Of a DNA stretch of 64,000 bases, positions 32,831 to 44,633 are shown piece by piece. The notes under the pieces were generated by a model. The model was not told the DNA's origin, did no database searches, and saw only the letters and a program-made list of their open reading frames with translations. Numbering within the stretch: the stretch's first letter is position 1; the number at the start of each line of letters is the position of its first letter. The stretch is from Merluccius polli (lineage: Eukaryota; Chordata; Actinopteri; Gadiformes; Merlucciidae). Made by a program: the position numbers and the translations under genes. The DNA lies in the NCBI GenBank assembly GCA_030340625.1, contig JAOPHQ010000622.1:62001-126000 (forward strand), in the 5' to 3' direction.

Positions 32831-33109
32831 GCAGGTATACAGGGTTATGCACGTGGTACCACCTATGATTATGAGCAACCTCGGTAGCGGGGGTAGCTAC
32901 CGATGTCCTCGACCGCGGTCCCCTTAAGGGCGGCTGACCGTCGGATCCTTTTCCGCCTATCGTACGAATATGTACGCTATCGAGGTATGCAAGCCCAGTC
33001 CTCCGGGCTTTTGGTCAGGGTCTCCAACACACTACCTAAACATCTAGGCCTCAAAGCCTCTAGCTAAGGATTTTAGCCTCTTAGACGGAGCCCCTCGGGC
33101 ACCCAGGTC

Positions 33110-34450
33110 AGAATGTCAGACACACTACCAAATTGCAAATAGGGATGGGGGTGGAACAATGTGTTCAGAAGGTCCGCGTATGCTATACACTACCGAACCG
33201 CAAATAGGGATTGGGGTGGAGCAATTGTGTTCAGAATGTCCGCGTATGCCTTGCACTACCGAACCGCAAATAGGGATGGGGATGGAACAATTGTGCTCAG
33301 AAGGTCCGCGTATGCTTTACACTACCGAACCGCAAATAGGGATGGGGATGGAACAATTGTGCTCAGAAGGTCCGCGTATGCTTTACACTACCGAACCGCA
33401 AATAGGGATGGGGATGGAACAATTGTGCTCAGAAGGTCCGCGTATGCTTTTGTGGTGTGTTCTTGAGGAAGAAGGCTGCCGACACAGGAAACGCTTTAAC
33501 TCACTTTATTTGTTTAGCTTTAGTTATATTAATCTACGTAACAAATGGAGGGGTATTGTAAAAGTCACGCGCGTGGAGCTCCCCTTAGCTTAGTATCTGT
33601 CCGGATACGCTGCCTAGGGTTTCTGCCCTCCCCCCCGGATGTGTTGTTTTTAGTCTATGGGCAGGCGTGGCCTCTATGACGCATAATATGCTCTGATTGG
33701 CTAGTGTTGAGCGCCCGCCCCCAGTGTATTATGTGTGCCGCCACCTAGTGATCAGGTTGGGTAAATACAACTTATATTTATATTATAGTCCTTATTAGCT
33801 ATGTGAGGATATTACAGTCTGTTGATACATATGTGCGGTTATCCATTCGTCACACTTTACACTACCGAACCGCAAATAGGGATGGGGATGGAACAATTGT
33901 GCTCAGAAGGTCCGCGTATGCTATGCACTACCAAACTGCAAATAGGGATTGGGGGTGGAGCACTTTTGTTCAGAAGGTCCGGTTATTTTATACACTACCG
34001 AACCGCGAGGGATTGGGGTGGAGCACTTTTGTTCAGAAGGTCCGGTTATTTTATACACTACCGAACCGCGAGGGATTGGGGTGGAGCACTTTTGTTCAGA
34101 AGGTCCGGTTATTTTATACACTACCTGAACCGCGAGGGATTGGGGTGGAGCACTTTTGTTCAGAAGGTCCGGTTATTTTATACACTACCTGAACCGCGAG
34201 GGATTGGGGTGGAGCACTTTTGTTCAGAAGGTCCGGTTATTTTATACACTACCTGAACCGCGAGGGATTGGGGGTGGAACACTTTTGCTCAGAAGGTCCG
34301 GTTATTTTATACACTACCGAACTGCGAGGGATTGGGGGTGGAACACTTTTGCTCAGAAGGTCCGGTTATTTTATACACTACCGAACTGCGAGGGATTGGG
34401 GGTGGAACACTTTTGTTCAGAAGGTCAGAGTAATCAATACACTACCGAAT
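33110..34450 (-). repeat. 62-66-bp tandem array in provirus A leader
   Basis: Two related unit types occur in tandem. Type 1 (about 66 bp; aaccgcaaatagggatgggg... ggtccgcgtatgc) runs at 33115-33450 and 33855-33950. Type 2 (about 62-63 bp; aaccgcgagggattgggg... ggtccggttatttta) runs from about 33950 to 34430, some eight copies. The array is interrupted by a solo LTR-B. Long frames on either strand are by-products of the repeat. Confidence 0.93.
33451..33854 (-). mobile_element. Solo LTR-B in the leader array
   Basis: A 404-bp copy of the provirus B LTR in minus orientation (starts tgtggtgtgttcttgagg, ends cattcgtcaca). It is flanked by cttt on both sides (33447-33450 and 33855-33858), a 4-bp duplication. 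It is clearly more diverged from the provirus B LTRs than those are from each other. Confidence 0.85.
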
Positions 34451-34728
34451 TCACACAGTTTGCAGATAGTCGTTGACAGGGTATGACAATTGTATCAGAA
34501 GGTATTATTTTATTATTTTTTATCTTATCATTACAATTTATGCACGGTTTACCATTACCTGGACCACTGCCCCACTATGTTTCATGAGCCACTACGCAGA
34601 TTTGAACAATTCTGTCAACAGGTTCTGCTTACCTTTTATTTGTGGACATCCAGGGGCAGTGGACTCAGGTTGGTGGCGTCACCGGCGCAGGCGCCCGCCG
34701 TTGTGTCAGTTCTCCCGGTTTGTTAAAA

Positions 34729-34746
34729 ATCACGTCGGGGTCACCA
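34729..34746 (-). promoter_or_regulatory. tRNA-Trp primer-binding site, provirus A
   Basis: The minus strand reads TGGTGACCCCGACGTGAT, complementary over 18 bases to the 3' end of vertebrate tRNA-Trp. It sits three bases from the LTR edge at 34750. This fixes the LTR as a 5' LTR and the provirus as minus-strand. Confidence 0.9.
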
Positions 34747-34749
34747 ATC

Positions 34750-36472
34750 TGTTGGGAGAAAAATCTCGGGCCTATTCTAAGCTAACAACGGCGCGGACCC
34801 TATAGGTATCAGATCAAAAAATAAGGCGAAATAAAGAGATATAAACTGAGTAGATTTATTCTTAATCAAACTTAATCAAAAGTCAACGAGTAAAGGCGTA
34901 TAATAACAAATACAGCGCTGGTGTCACAAAGGGCTTCGCCTCCTGAGAAGTTCTGCTGATTGTGAGCCCTGAGTCTCAGGTCTGTGGATACTTTGTAGAA
35001 AAATGGTTCAGGTCAGGGGCTAGAAAAAAAAGGTTCATCTCAGGGGCATAACATCATGTGCCGGTATATGGATACTTTATGGTTGCCTAGGGCAAGGTCA
35101 GGAAAGGTGATAAATAGTGTTGCACCGATACCGATACTAGTATCGGGAGGGGCCCCGATACCGCACTAAAATGCTGGCATCGGTATCGACGAGTACGAAC
35201 AAATAATGCGCCGATGCCATTTACAGATACTAATATGAAACTTGGAACGCAGCGCCTTGTGTCTTTCTGTGCGTTCACACCGAAAGCGCACAAAGAGGAA
35301 TCCACCTTGTCCACTCCACCTAAGTCGCTTTTGTCGCTTTTGTCTCCCTTCAGAATGTTCGTTCTTGCTTTTTTTTTTAATTTAAAAGGCCAGCGCACCA
35401 CACGCTAAACACCACCACGCAACTACTGCTGTAGCACAGCCCAGTTACCGACATCGTTGATCACGAAAAGTTACTTGATAAAGTCATTAAAAACAGAATT
35501 ACTCCGATTGGCTGGAGAGTGTAGGTTAAAAAGTGTTTATTTACACCATCTTTGATTTACACCTAGGAAAGACGTTGACGCTATGAAGACGCTATGGCCA
35601 CGTTGCTTGGCAACGCCTGCATACGGGAGATATTAAATAGTCTGCTCGACTTATAAAAATAAAAAAAACCTCACGATTTCAACTCTAAAACACATTAAAG
35701 TATTATTAATTGATTACATATTTCATTCTTTCGTAAGTGACCATGGTACTTCGCGGAAGCAACCCTCCGCTTCGCGTCGGACGGTTCACGCCTCCGCGTC
35801 GTCCATTCATTTCTGTTAATGGACACCTCGTCGGGTTACTCCCCAATCATATTTACGGAAATGATCATCCCAAATAAACACCGATTTTGCCAAATGTAAT
35901 GTTGTCAAATCATAGAGGACATCATAGAGGACATCATAGAGACATTCTCTCCCTTCACTCACTGCACTCACTGCAGTTATTTTTGCCACTGCTCGTTTTA
36001 GTTTTTTCAATGTGGATTTTGGAGTTGTAACTTGTTGTCATAGGACACCTTTTATTTATTTTATTTTATTTATTTTACCCTGGCTGCACTTAGAGGAGTG
36101 CACATCAGCCTAGACCTTACAGGAGGAAGTAATTTCTTATTGCAATTCTGATTTGTTCTTACCTCAGATAGGCCTTAATGCCATGCACTCTCTACCTCAT
36201 ATGTATATTATTTCTTATTTTAATTTAATTTAACTTCTTGTTGCACTACGATTTTACATGTTGTAATTACATGGATATTGCACTATTTGGCATATTCAAT
36301 TATTGTCACCCATAACAGGTAGGCAATAAAAAAGTTCTTCTGGATTTACTGTGTATTAGTCTTTTTTTCCTGTTTCACAAAGGTTTTTAAGCAGTTCCTG
36401 ACCAAGCCATGATAGCAATGATTTTACATCCAAGTGAGTATGCAGTTCTTTAGTATTAGAAGAAAAAAAGCT

Positions 36473-36515
<43 letters not shown>

Positions 36516-36983
36516 TTTTTCCAAACGGCGTGGTATCGGTATGGTATCGGTATTGGCCGATACTGCACAGCCGGGTATCGGTATCGGTATCGGGGGCCAA
36601 AAAATGGTATCGGTGCAACACTAGTGATAAACATCATGAGTGGATCTATGGATACTTTTTAGTCACAAGGGGCAATTCAGCTAAGGGGCATAACATCATG
36701 AGCGGGTATATTTAGTTGACCTCCCACACCTTTCGTGGGGAAGTTTGGGCCGAATGACGTCACCAAGCGCTCTGATTAACATGGCTCTCAGTCTCAGGCA
36801 GTAGCGTTTGTCACCTGCTACTCCCCTGGACATTTTGTTACATCTGGGTGCGCAAGGGATTCTCTGTGAGGGGAGGGGGAGCACCTATAAACAATGTCCA
36901 GTACGACCTTGTTATTCTGGCTCTAAGTAACCGTTTGGGCCTTTTAGCATTCTGAATATTTCAATAGTTCCCTCCAAAACGTA
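34750..36983 (-). repeat. LTR-A, 5' copy of provirus A
   Basis: Starts tgttgggagaaaaat next to the primer-binding site and matches the 3' LTR-A and the fragment at 59000-59776. A 1.5-kb hAT (35115-36623) is inserted. The U3 end stops near 36983 at ...gaatatttcaat, after which a different short tandem (ttccctccaaaacgtaa, two copies) follows. The outer end is therefore truncated or rearranged. Confidence 0.75.
35115..36623. mobile_element. Non-autonomous hAT inside LTR-A
   Basis: Terminal inverted repeats are tagtgttgcaccgatacc and its complement ggtatcggtgcaacacta. A perfect 8-bp duplication, gtgataaa, flanks it (35107-35114 and 36624-36631). Subterminal gtatcggtatcggt repeats are present at the right end. 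The interior is non-coding, with a (TA)n/T-rich run near 36475-36520. The homologous LTR at 59000-59776 shows the uninterrupted site (aaggatgacaaacatcat near 59230). Confidence 0.92.
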
Positions 36984-38340
36984 AATTCCCTCCAAAACGT
37001 AAGGTCATTCATTAATTTCCAACATGGATAGTGAAAGGAGAACTGCACTTGGTGTATCCCTTGTTTATGTTTGTTCGTATAATTCCGGGTGTTGTTGCAC
37101 CAAAATTATTAGCTTCTCATTGTCAAGATCGCCAATGTTTTCTCCTTGTGTGAGGAAGCTACGTAACATCCGGTTGTAAATTCCGTCGTGGAGGACGGCA
37201 AAAAGTTAAAATATTTTAACTTTGGACGGCATTGCCATCTACCGTTACCGTTGCCGGTATTTTCTGCTGGCCTCACCTCATTTTACCATCCTGCTCTCGT
37301 CCACTAAAATGATATCCGGTTTGCTGTCTGCCGGAATCCATGTGAATGCAGCATAAACCCCAGGAGAAGGGAGAAGGGGACGGGAGGTGAGAGGGGGCAG
37401 CAGTAGAGATGGTGGGTTAAGACACTGGCCTGCGTGACCACACTATAACCATGGGTGTTGGCAGTTGTGGATCAGCCTTTTTTTGGTATTTATACGTGGG
37501 TGATTTTTGGGCGTGTTAGTTAAAATCAGCTTCTACATTTCTTGCTAACAGCTATTTCTTGTATGCATCCAAATTGTTTTGTTCAAGTTCTGTATTGCAT
37601 AAACTTTAATGCCATTATAAAATCCTACATGATTTTTTTCAGAATATCTTATTTGTCGTCCTTGTTGGATAGATACGTGTTTTTTATAGCTAGGGCTATG
37701 CCTATTGTATTCATTATTTATATTCACATGCAAATGCCTCTTTATTTTGCCATTGTAATATTTCAGCTGTCTGTGTTTTCTTCTCAATAACGTTTTGCCT
37801 GAATAAAGAAAGCTAATATGCTATAAAGTCGTTATCCAAAGCATTAATCCAAATGCATTAAGATAATAGGCTGCAACTCACGCAATGAAAAAGTTGGCAA
37901 CAATTCTCAGCTTTCAACCGCTTGAAATTATGGTTATCCGCAAATCTCCTTCATATGAAACAAAATTAATAACTAATAACTAATAACAAAGTAGTTTTCA
38001 GCAGCACAAATAATGCAGCAATGTGCAAAGCTCTGGCCTCAACTTGCTCTGCCTTCTCAAGTAATCAAGCCTTTTTATTTACTCAGCTAATAATATAATA
38101 GCCTAGTAGGCATACATTTTACTCAACTAATAATATAATTGCCTAATAGGCATACATTTTTCTAATTTCAGAACTTTGGTTCCATCTTTTGAAGAAAAGC
38201 CTTAGTTTAGACGGTGGATGGTGAATAAATAAGTTTGTTTTAGCCTTCGAAAAATCGAAAATGTCCAGCAAGGTAGGGGGGGAGAACACCATGTGTGTGT
38301 CATTTTTGAGTAGCAGTCGAGGGCAGTTACAGCAATATGC
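36984..38340. other. Unassigned DNA between proviruses
   Basis: This AT-rich DNA has no recognisable gene. The frames around 37542-37790 on both strands are low-complexity and unsupported. The last four bases, ggat (38341-38344 immediately after), are the left target duplication of provirus B. Confidence 0.4.
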
Positions 38341-38344
38341 GGAT

Positions 38345-38747
38345 TGTGACGAATAATTAACAGCACATACAACAACAGGCTGTAATATCCTCACATAGCC
38401 ACAAGGGAATAGGACCAAATTTGTGGTAAGCTGTATTAACCGCACCTGGCCACAAGATGGCAGTACATAATACACCTGGAGGCGGGCGCTCAACACTAGC
38501 CAATCAAAACATATTACGCGTCATAGAGGCCACGCCTGCCAAGGTACTATCGAGCGCACACAAGCAGGAGAGGGCAGAAACTCTATAGGCAGCGTATCTA
38601 TTAGATATCCAGCTAAGAGTCGCTCCACGCGTGAATGATACAATTCCTCTCCTTTTGCTTCATAGATAATAGACCAAAACCTAAAACAAATAAAGTTACT
38701 TAAAAGCGATCCTGTGTCGGCGGCCTTCTTCCTCAAAGAACACAACA
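38345..38747 (+). repeat. 5' LTR-B
   Basis: Starts TGTGACGAATAATT and ends AAAGAACACAACA. An aataaag signal (38690-38696) lies about 50 bases before the end, and the primer-binding site follows three bases after the LTR. Confidence 0.92.
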
Positions 38748-38750
38748 ACT

Positions 38751-38768
38751 TGGTGACCCCGACGTGAT
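38751..38768 (+). promoter_or_regulatory. tRNA-Trp primer-binding site, provirus B
   Basis: TGGTGACCCCGACGTGAT, the same 18 bases as in provirus A, here on the plus strand. Both proviruses therefore use the same primer despite having different LTRs. Confidence 0.92.
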
Positions 38769-39104
38769 TCAGAGAGGAGAGGCAACGGACCGGGGGAAGC
38801 GGGGCCATGTGGCAGCGCACGTCTTGCCATCTCTGTCACAGGCACGCCATCAAACCAGGTGAGCAGAACCTATTCTCTAAATGACTGAATCTGCATAGGA
38901 CTTAGATATAGAGACATTAGGTGACAGAGGTGGCTAGCGTGTGTTGTTGTAAAGCCCTGTTATTCCGGTCCATAGTCGTTACAGTTAAGCCAACGTGAAG
39001 ATGAACAGTCGCTGATAACTCTGATTGGGAATTAGTTAAATGATATTTTGTCGTCATTGTATGACTATATAGAAGAAGCAAATGGCCAGTATTGTATTAT
39101 TAAT

Positions 39105-39275
39105 TCTGAGGTTCGAGTGCTTAGTGTTTTCTTATTAATTTCGGGGTTCAAGTCCCTGATATTTTCTTATTAATTTCGGGGTTCAATCCCTGATATTTTC
39201 TTATTAATTTCGGGGTTCAAGTCCCTGATATTTTCTTATTAATTCTGAGGTTTAAGTCCTGGATATTATTTTATT
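39105..39275 (+). repeat. 35-bp tandem repeat in provirus B leader
   Basis: Four to five copies of attttcttattaatttcgg followed by ggttcaagtccctgat, one unit lacking a base. A further short duplication (ggctttgtcttccactaaga / ggctttgtctctcactaaga) lies at 39576-39650. Confidence 0.88.
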
Positions 39276-39724
39276 AATTTTGTTAAGGGTTTGAAGCCCA
39301 GTATGATACTGTGTTAAATTCGGATGTGTAGAAACCTGGGAAACCAGTGGAGTTGTATCAGATGCGATAAGAGGTTGATTGGGAACGTATTGCTGGCAAT
39401 ATTTCCATCCTCAAAGAACTAAGCTAACTTGCATGAATCATAATACCTTTTGTGTGATTAACCCTGTTATGTGCTAATGCTTGCTTGCTTTGCTACGGTG
39501 CATCTTCGTTTTTTCTGCAATGTATGATTGTTCATGTGACTGAAGGAATCCCACCACGAGGGAGCTGTTTTATGAGGCTTTGTCTTCCACTAAGAGGAGT
39601 GGGGGAAGTGCATGTCTTGTGAGGCTTTGTCTCTCACTAAGAGGAGTGAGAGAAGGACACATCTCAGTTTTTCCTGCAGTGTGAGATTGTCCATATGTTG
39701 TAGGAATCCCTCAAAGTTGGGTTT

Positions 39725-40127
39725 TGTTGTGATGTTCTTTGAGGAAGAAGGCCGCCGACACAGGATCGCTTTTAACTCACTTTATTTGTTTAGCTTTAGG
39801 TCTACTATCTATGAAGCAAATGGAGGGGTATTGTATCATTCACGCGTGGAGCGACCCTTAGCCGGATATCTAACAGATACGTGGCCTCTAGGGTTTCTGC
39901 TCTCCCCCCGGTTGTGTGGTTTGGTAGTACCTGGGCAGGCGTGGCCTCTATGACGCATAATATGCTCTGATTGGTTAGTGTTGAGCGCCCGCCCCCAGTG
40001 TATTATGTGTGCTGCCATCTGGTGGCCAGGTGCAGTTAATACAGCTTATATATTTGTTCCTGTTCCCTTGTGGCTATGTGAGGATATTACAGTCTGTTGA
40101 TACATATGCTGTTATTTATTCATCACA
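39725..40127 (-). mobile_element. Solo LTR-B inserted within provirus B
   Basis: A minus-strand LTR-B copy starting tgttgtgatgttctttgagg and ending ttattcatcaca. Its flanks are gttgggttt on the left and gttggggtt on the right, a near-duplication. It lies between the leader repeats and the gag fragment of a provirus of the same family. Confidence 0.82.
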
Positions 40128-40445
40128 GTTGGGGTTATCAGTTTTATGGCCCCACGTGCGGCCAATGTTTAGGCTAAGAGAGGGGAGAGAAAGAGAGTAA
40201 ACTTATCTTTCACTCTAACTTATAGACATGTACTAAACAGTGCCAGTAGATTTGAACACATGCACACATAGACACACACACATAGATGGTCATATACACA
40301 GTATTTAGTAGGAAGATATAAAGTGCGTTCAGTTAGATAAGAGCAGTGGGTCTATGCTATAGCAATATCACACACCGGGAGCATAGACAAGATCTCCTGG
40401 GAGCTTACAGGACCTGATAAAGTTACAAATCCCTGTAAGCCATAT

Positions 40446-40811
40446 TTGGAGTTCAGGCACAACCCCATAGGTTTTAATCCTCAGACTCCATGTTTAGAGT
40501 TCTTAGTATTATCTGTAGTTAAAATCCACCTAAATGACACCCCCCTACTGGCCAAGAACAGGAACTACCATCAATTCCTGACACCCCCTACTGACCAACC
40601 CCGACCAGTCCTACCCCTACCCCCCACCCCGACCGACCCTGGACTAGCCCCGACTAAAACCCAACCTTCCCCCTACCCCTCCCTCGACGACTGCCTCTCC
40701 CCTACCGCACCACCTCCCCTGTACGATCCTGAAGAATTCCCCCGTGGGACAAAGGAAAAAAGGCGTTGGCCAGTCCATTATTTGGCGCGTAAGAAAATTA
40801 ATGTGGTTCAT
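40446..40811 (+). pseudogene. gag: gag remnant of provirus B (PPxY-rich)
   Basis: The frame encodes a proline-rich segment with PSPYPSLDD and PPPLYDPEE, the latter containing a PPxY motif as in retroviral late-budding domains. A basic stretch (GTKEKRRWP) follows. The ISL2EU insertion interrupts it at 40814. The upstream part, matrix, is not recognisable, and the first methionine is arbitrary. Confidence 0.5.
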
Positions 40812-40897
40812 ATAGAGGGATTATCAGTCTACGTCACTCTACGTCACTCCCAGCTCTACTGCGCATGTCGTTTGCAGAAAGAGACGAGCGGACGATC

Positions 40898-41093
40898 ATG
40901 TCTTGTTGTGCTGTTGGTTGCACAAACCGTTTTAATAAGTTTAACAAAACTCGGAAGTTCTATCGTATACCATCAACTCGCACCCCATTAAAGGCAAACA
41001 GGAGACGTCGTTGGTTACAAGCTATCAGAAGAAGCGATTGGAACGAGCAGATGATTAAAAATGCAACAATCTGCAGCGATCACTTCATATCAG
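40898..41093 (+). pseudogene. THAP exon of ISL2EU transposase
   Basis: From the ATG at 40898 the frame encodes a THAP zinc finger, a DNA-binding domain used by transposases to recognise their ends. It has MSCCAVGCTNR, KFYRIP, RRRRWLQAIRR and CSDHF, so the C2CH ligands are all present. It ends at a good splice donor (tcag|gtaagc) at 41093/41094. The LINE insertion begins a few bases inside the intron. Confidence 0.85.
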
Positions 41094-41109
41094 GTAAGCT
41101 AACAAGCTA

Positions 41110-42131
41110 ATCAGTGTAATCTATCCAGTGTAAAGCAGCACAGGTTCGTGTGCGTGGCTCTCTGACCCTGGAGGGCCATCCTTTGGGGTTTAGGGTGGTA
41201 GTTGGTGATGTTGTGGTTACGGCCAAGCAAGCAGTAACTTACTTAGGCTGTATATTAGACAGCATTCTATCAGGAGAATGTATGGCAAATAGAGTAATCA
41301 CAAAGGTGAGCCAAAGGACTAAGTTCCTGGCAAGAATATCCAGCCTCTTAGATAGCAACACCCTGAAAACCCTGGCCGATGCCCTAGTTCAGTGCCATTT
41401 TGACTATGCCTGTACATCTTGGTACACTGGCTCTACTAAATGCCTAAAAGACAAGCTACAAATATGCCAAAATAAACTGATCAGAGTGGTCCTCAAACTC
41501 AATCCCAGAACACATCTTCTTCCTGACCACTTCTCCAGTCTTAGATGGCTCAGAGTGGAGGAGAGAGTCTCCCAACTTAAACTGGGTTTAGTTTATAAAA
41601 TAAGAAACAACCTGGCACCTAAGTACCTAAGAGATTACTTTTCCAAAGTTAGTGACACTCATAATTATTCCACCAGGGGGAGTCTCACGGACTTCAGGCT
41701 CTGCCGGTTTAAGAGCTGTATGGGAAAGTACTCCTTCCTATACTCGGCAGCTGTCCTGTGGAACAGCTTACCCTTAAGCATTAAACTGTTGAGCACATCC
41801 TACGTTCATTTCAAATCTTCTATAAAAAAATGGTTATCTAACTCATAAACCATATCAAAAGTTGCATGAAGCACTATATATTTTGTACTATCTGTTTGTG
41901 TGTCTAACTGTCCGTCAGGGAACTTATCCCTTGTTTTATTTATTTTATTTCCCTTTGTCCTCAATGTTTCAGTCCATCTTGCTGTGTGTCCCATGTCTTA
42001 GTCCATGTGTTGTATCTCCCCCTCCATCTAAAGGACCACAAATAAAGCCCTTGGGCTTTATTGTGTTTTTAATCCTTTTGAACACTTCTGTTAATTGTTG
42101 TTCAATAAAGTTTTCAATCAATCAATCAATC
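41110..42131 (+). mobile_element. 5'-truncated LINE with AATC tail
   Basis: The frame 41150-41848 encodes the end of a non-LTR reverse transcriptase: TYLGCILDSILSGE, a CHFDYACTSWYTG block, QICQNKLIRVVL and SAAVLWNSLPLSIK. The 3' UTR runs to a caataaag and a terminal (aatc)n at 42115-42131. The clade is uncertain; it differs from the L2 copy at 30.2 kb. It separates the THAP exon from the rest of the transposase gene. Confidence 0.8.
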
Positions 42132-42837
42132 CTCATGAAACTCCGATTAGGGCTCAGCAATAAGGATATTGCATTTAGATTTAATGTTACCCAATGTGAC
42201 ATCTCAAAAATTTTGAGAAGTTGGCTCCCTGTTTTATCTCAGACTTTGAAACCTCTAATCAAGTGGCCAAGCAAGCATGCCATATTAAAGAATATGCCAA
42301 ACTGTACACAAGCGTTGCAGGTGCATTATTGACTGCACTGAAATTTGTATTAACAGACCCACAAATCTAACAGCCAGAGCCCAAACATATTCAAATTATA
42401 AGAGCCATAACACAGTTAAGTATTTGGTTGGCATGTCACCTGCAGGAGCAATTACATTTATGTCCTCAGGTTGGGGTGGGCGTGTTTCTGATAAACAAAT
42501 TACAGCTGAGTCTGGATTTTATGACCTTCTGGAAGTAAATGATGAGATACTAGCAGATCGTGGTTTTACCATCAGAGATGAGCTTGCCTTGTGTGGTGCT
42601 ACCCTGAGGATCCCTCATTTTACCAGAGGAAAAAAGCAGCTGTCTGCTCAAGAAGTGGAAACATCAAGGCGTTTGTCAAACGTTAGGATACACATTGAAA
42701 GAATAATAGGTAGATGGAAAACTTTCTGAATTCTGACTACTGTTGTTCCACTTTCACAGGTGGACCTGTTAGATGATATTGTAATTGTGTGTGCAGCATT
42801 AACAAACATTTGCAAATGTATAGTCCCTAGAAAATGA
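42132..42837 (+). pseudogene. HTH and DDE parts of ISL2EU transposase
   Basis: The helix-turn-helix (LMKLRLGLSNKDIAFRFNVTQ) is coded at 42133-42300 and ends in a frame different from the catalytic domain, so there is a small deletion or frameshift near 42300-42320. The DDE_Tnp_4-type core then reads IIDCTEI (first D, near 42330), VKYLVGMSPAG, ADRGF (second D, near 42558) and VRIHIERIIG (E, near 42694). A TGA at 42727 interrupts the C-terminus, and recognisable coding goes on to 42837. All three catalytic acids are present, but the gene is broken three ways. Confidence 0.82.
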
Positions 42838-43614
42838 ATTGTAAATACTTTGATAAAATATCCAAGAGTCAAGGATACATTTAAAGCGTTTTATTAGTAC
42901 AGCAGCACTGACCTGAATGATATGATAATAACTTTTTACTTTCTTTTATATAAGATGCACACTGTAATTTGAATAACCAAGTGCAAACTTTGAACAGGAA
43001 CAGTTGCAATAAATGTGTTTCAAAGTGCATCGTTTTTAGTTGTTTTTTTACACTGCTCACAATGCCATTCTTTAACCTTTCTTTTTATTTTTGCACATTC
43101 GTAGTGGAAATGCTTATTGCACTTTGCACAGGTGATCTTTCCAACCTCTGGCCCTCCACAGTGAAAGCAGACTGTAGGTGCTTGCCTTTTCGGGTCCATG
43201 CTGCGTGTTAAGAGCTCAGGCAGAATACTTTGTCTGAAGAACTGTTCAGCAATAGGGAGGAATGTGTACAGCATTTCTTCATCTCTGGCTACACGAGTGA
43301 TGACTAGATCCCGCTGTGTCCAAATCACAAAGTCACAGTACTGGACACCACATACAAACATGTGAAGCTGAACTTGATGGTAGTATTTATGGTTCTTCTT
43401 GAGATGGAATGATTTGTCTAAGCAAAAATCGATGTCATCACTGCTCCCTTTCAGACCATCATGGTATTTGTATGGGCACTTGATCTCTACAGCTCCTCTA
43501 CCACAGCAGCTACAGTTTGCCACTCCATCTGGTGATGCCCCAAGATGCGGGTTGTCTGGATGTACAACAAGACCGCAGAGCTCCACATTGAAGTTTTGAT
43601 GACGTTCTCTCACT

Positions 43615-44633
43615 CAGTGCGTTTACATGACACTCAAGAAAGTCGACTTATTGGCTTAGCCCAACTATGATTGGATTACTAAGATGCATGTATACACCTT
43701 AGTCGAGCTATACTCGAATCGAATTGGCTTACTCATAGTCGAGTTAAGACCCCTAGATAATGCGATTCATAGTCGAGCTAAGCGTGCATGTAGCCAATCG
43801 AATTGGCTTATGCGTTTGATTTGCGTTCTGCGCATGCTCGAGATCTTTTCCTGGGGCCGTGAGCCGGAAGTAGAAGGAGACGATAGTCTTGTTGTTGTCG
43901 CCGCCGTCGGATAAGGGATAACGAGAAACGGCGATTTATTTAAAAAGGTGGCGCAGAAGATGGAGGAAGCCGGTGAATGTAGTTACCCCCTATAAGGATT
44001 GTGTCCCGGCCGCGGGAGTGCGCATGGCATGCATTCATTAAAGGTGGAAGCACACGGACACTACGCTTCCATTTCACCCAAGGCTGAATTAAAAGTACAT
44101 GTTTTTCTAAATGTGGGTCATCAACGAGGTTGTAAAGTAGTAACTTTGGGCACATCTGTCAAAATAAATGTTTTTTTCTCCCGACGTGTTTACGATCTTT
44201 ATTCATTCATTGCGCCGCGGTGGGGAATGTATACGGACGGGCGGCGGAGGGGCTGTTCTGGTGGGAGAAATATGTTTTCAGTAGACAGCTGTCAACTAGA
44301 GCAGCCGGAGGAGTCGGCATACGACCGAGAGGTCGGAACAATGGAGCTTCGGAGAAATTATATGGACCCGAAGTGAACTGACAGCTGTCTACTGAAAACA
44401 TATTTCTCGAATGAGTTTGTTGTTGCTGGTGACGTAAAGAGGTCAACCGGTGGCTCTATTACCACTAGTTGAAATGGGCACAGCGCCACCTATCGTACCG
44501 GGGCATTACACGCTTCGGCCAATGAATCGATTTACTCACCGCCATGTATACGCGGACAATTGCAGTTGTCCAATTGAGGAGCATAGTCGAGCTATGGCTT
44601 TAATGGAATTAAGCTGTGCATGTAAACGTACTG
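43615..44633. mobile_element. Harbinger-like MITE, 1.02 kb
   Basis: Inverted ends are cagtgcgtttacatg and its near-complement catgtaaacgtactg, flanked by act/att at the junctions, a 3-bp site with one mismatch. The subterminal regions hold repeated tagtcgagcta words at both ends. There is no transposase. A perfect inverted repeat lies inside. It splits the YqaJ exon at ...CYTES|VRERH. Confidence 0.78.
44266..44407. repeat. Perfect 29-bp inverted repeat
   Basis: 44266-44294 (agaaatatgttttcagtaga...) is exactly complementary to 44379-44407, with 84 bases between. It lies in the interior of the MITE and would form a strong stem in DNA or RNA. Confidence 0.92.

Larger units (their letters stand above)
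24958..36983 (-). mobile_element. Provirus A, defective endogenous retrovirus
   Basis: I infer one damaged provirus on the minus strand. Reading from the right, it has a 5' LTR (34750-36983, containing an hAT), a tRNA-Trp primer-binding site and a repeat-rich leader. Next come a gag remnant and the R-C module with an L2 LINE inserted, then an integrase fragment, a frameshifted env and a 3' LTR (24958 to about 25999). The protease, reverse transcriptase and RNase H are absent. Both LTRs start tgttgggagaaaaa and share the block gcttcgcctcctgagaagtt. I cannot match target duplications because the outer end of the 5' LTR is eroded, so unity of the parts is inference from order and orientation. 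Confidence 0.65.

Noticed and set aside
32660..34450. A CRISPR-like array, because of evenly spaced repeats
   Set aside because: Units are direct tandem repeats without unique spacers, in eukaryotic DNA.
33159..34486. Frames of 66-144 residues with repeated EGPRMLYTTEPQ-like units
   Set aside because: Translation of the leader tandem array.
42969..43914. Plus-strand frames opposite the YqaJ exon and in the MITE
   Set aside because: Shadows of the minus-strand exon with its catalytic motifs, or MITE sequence.
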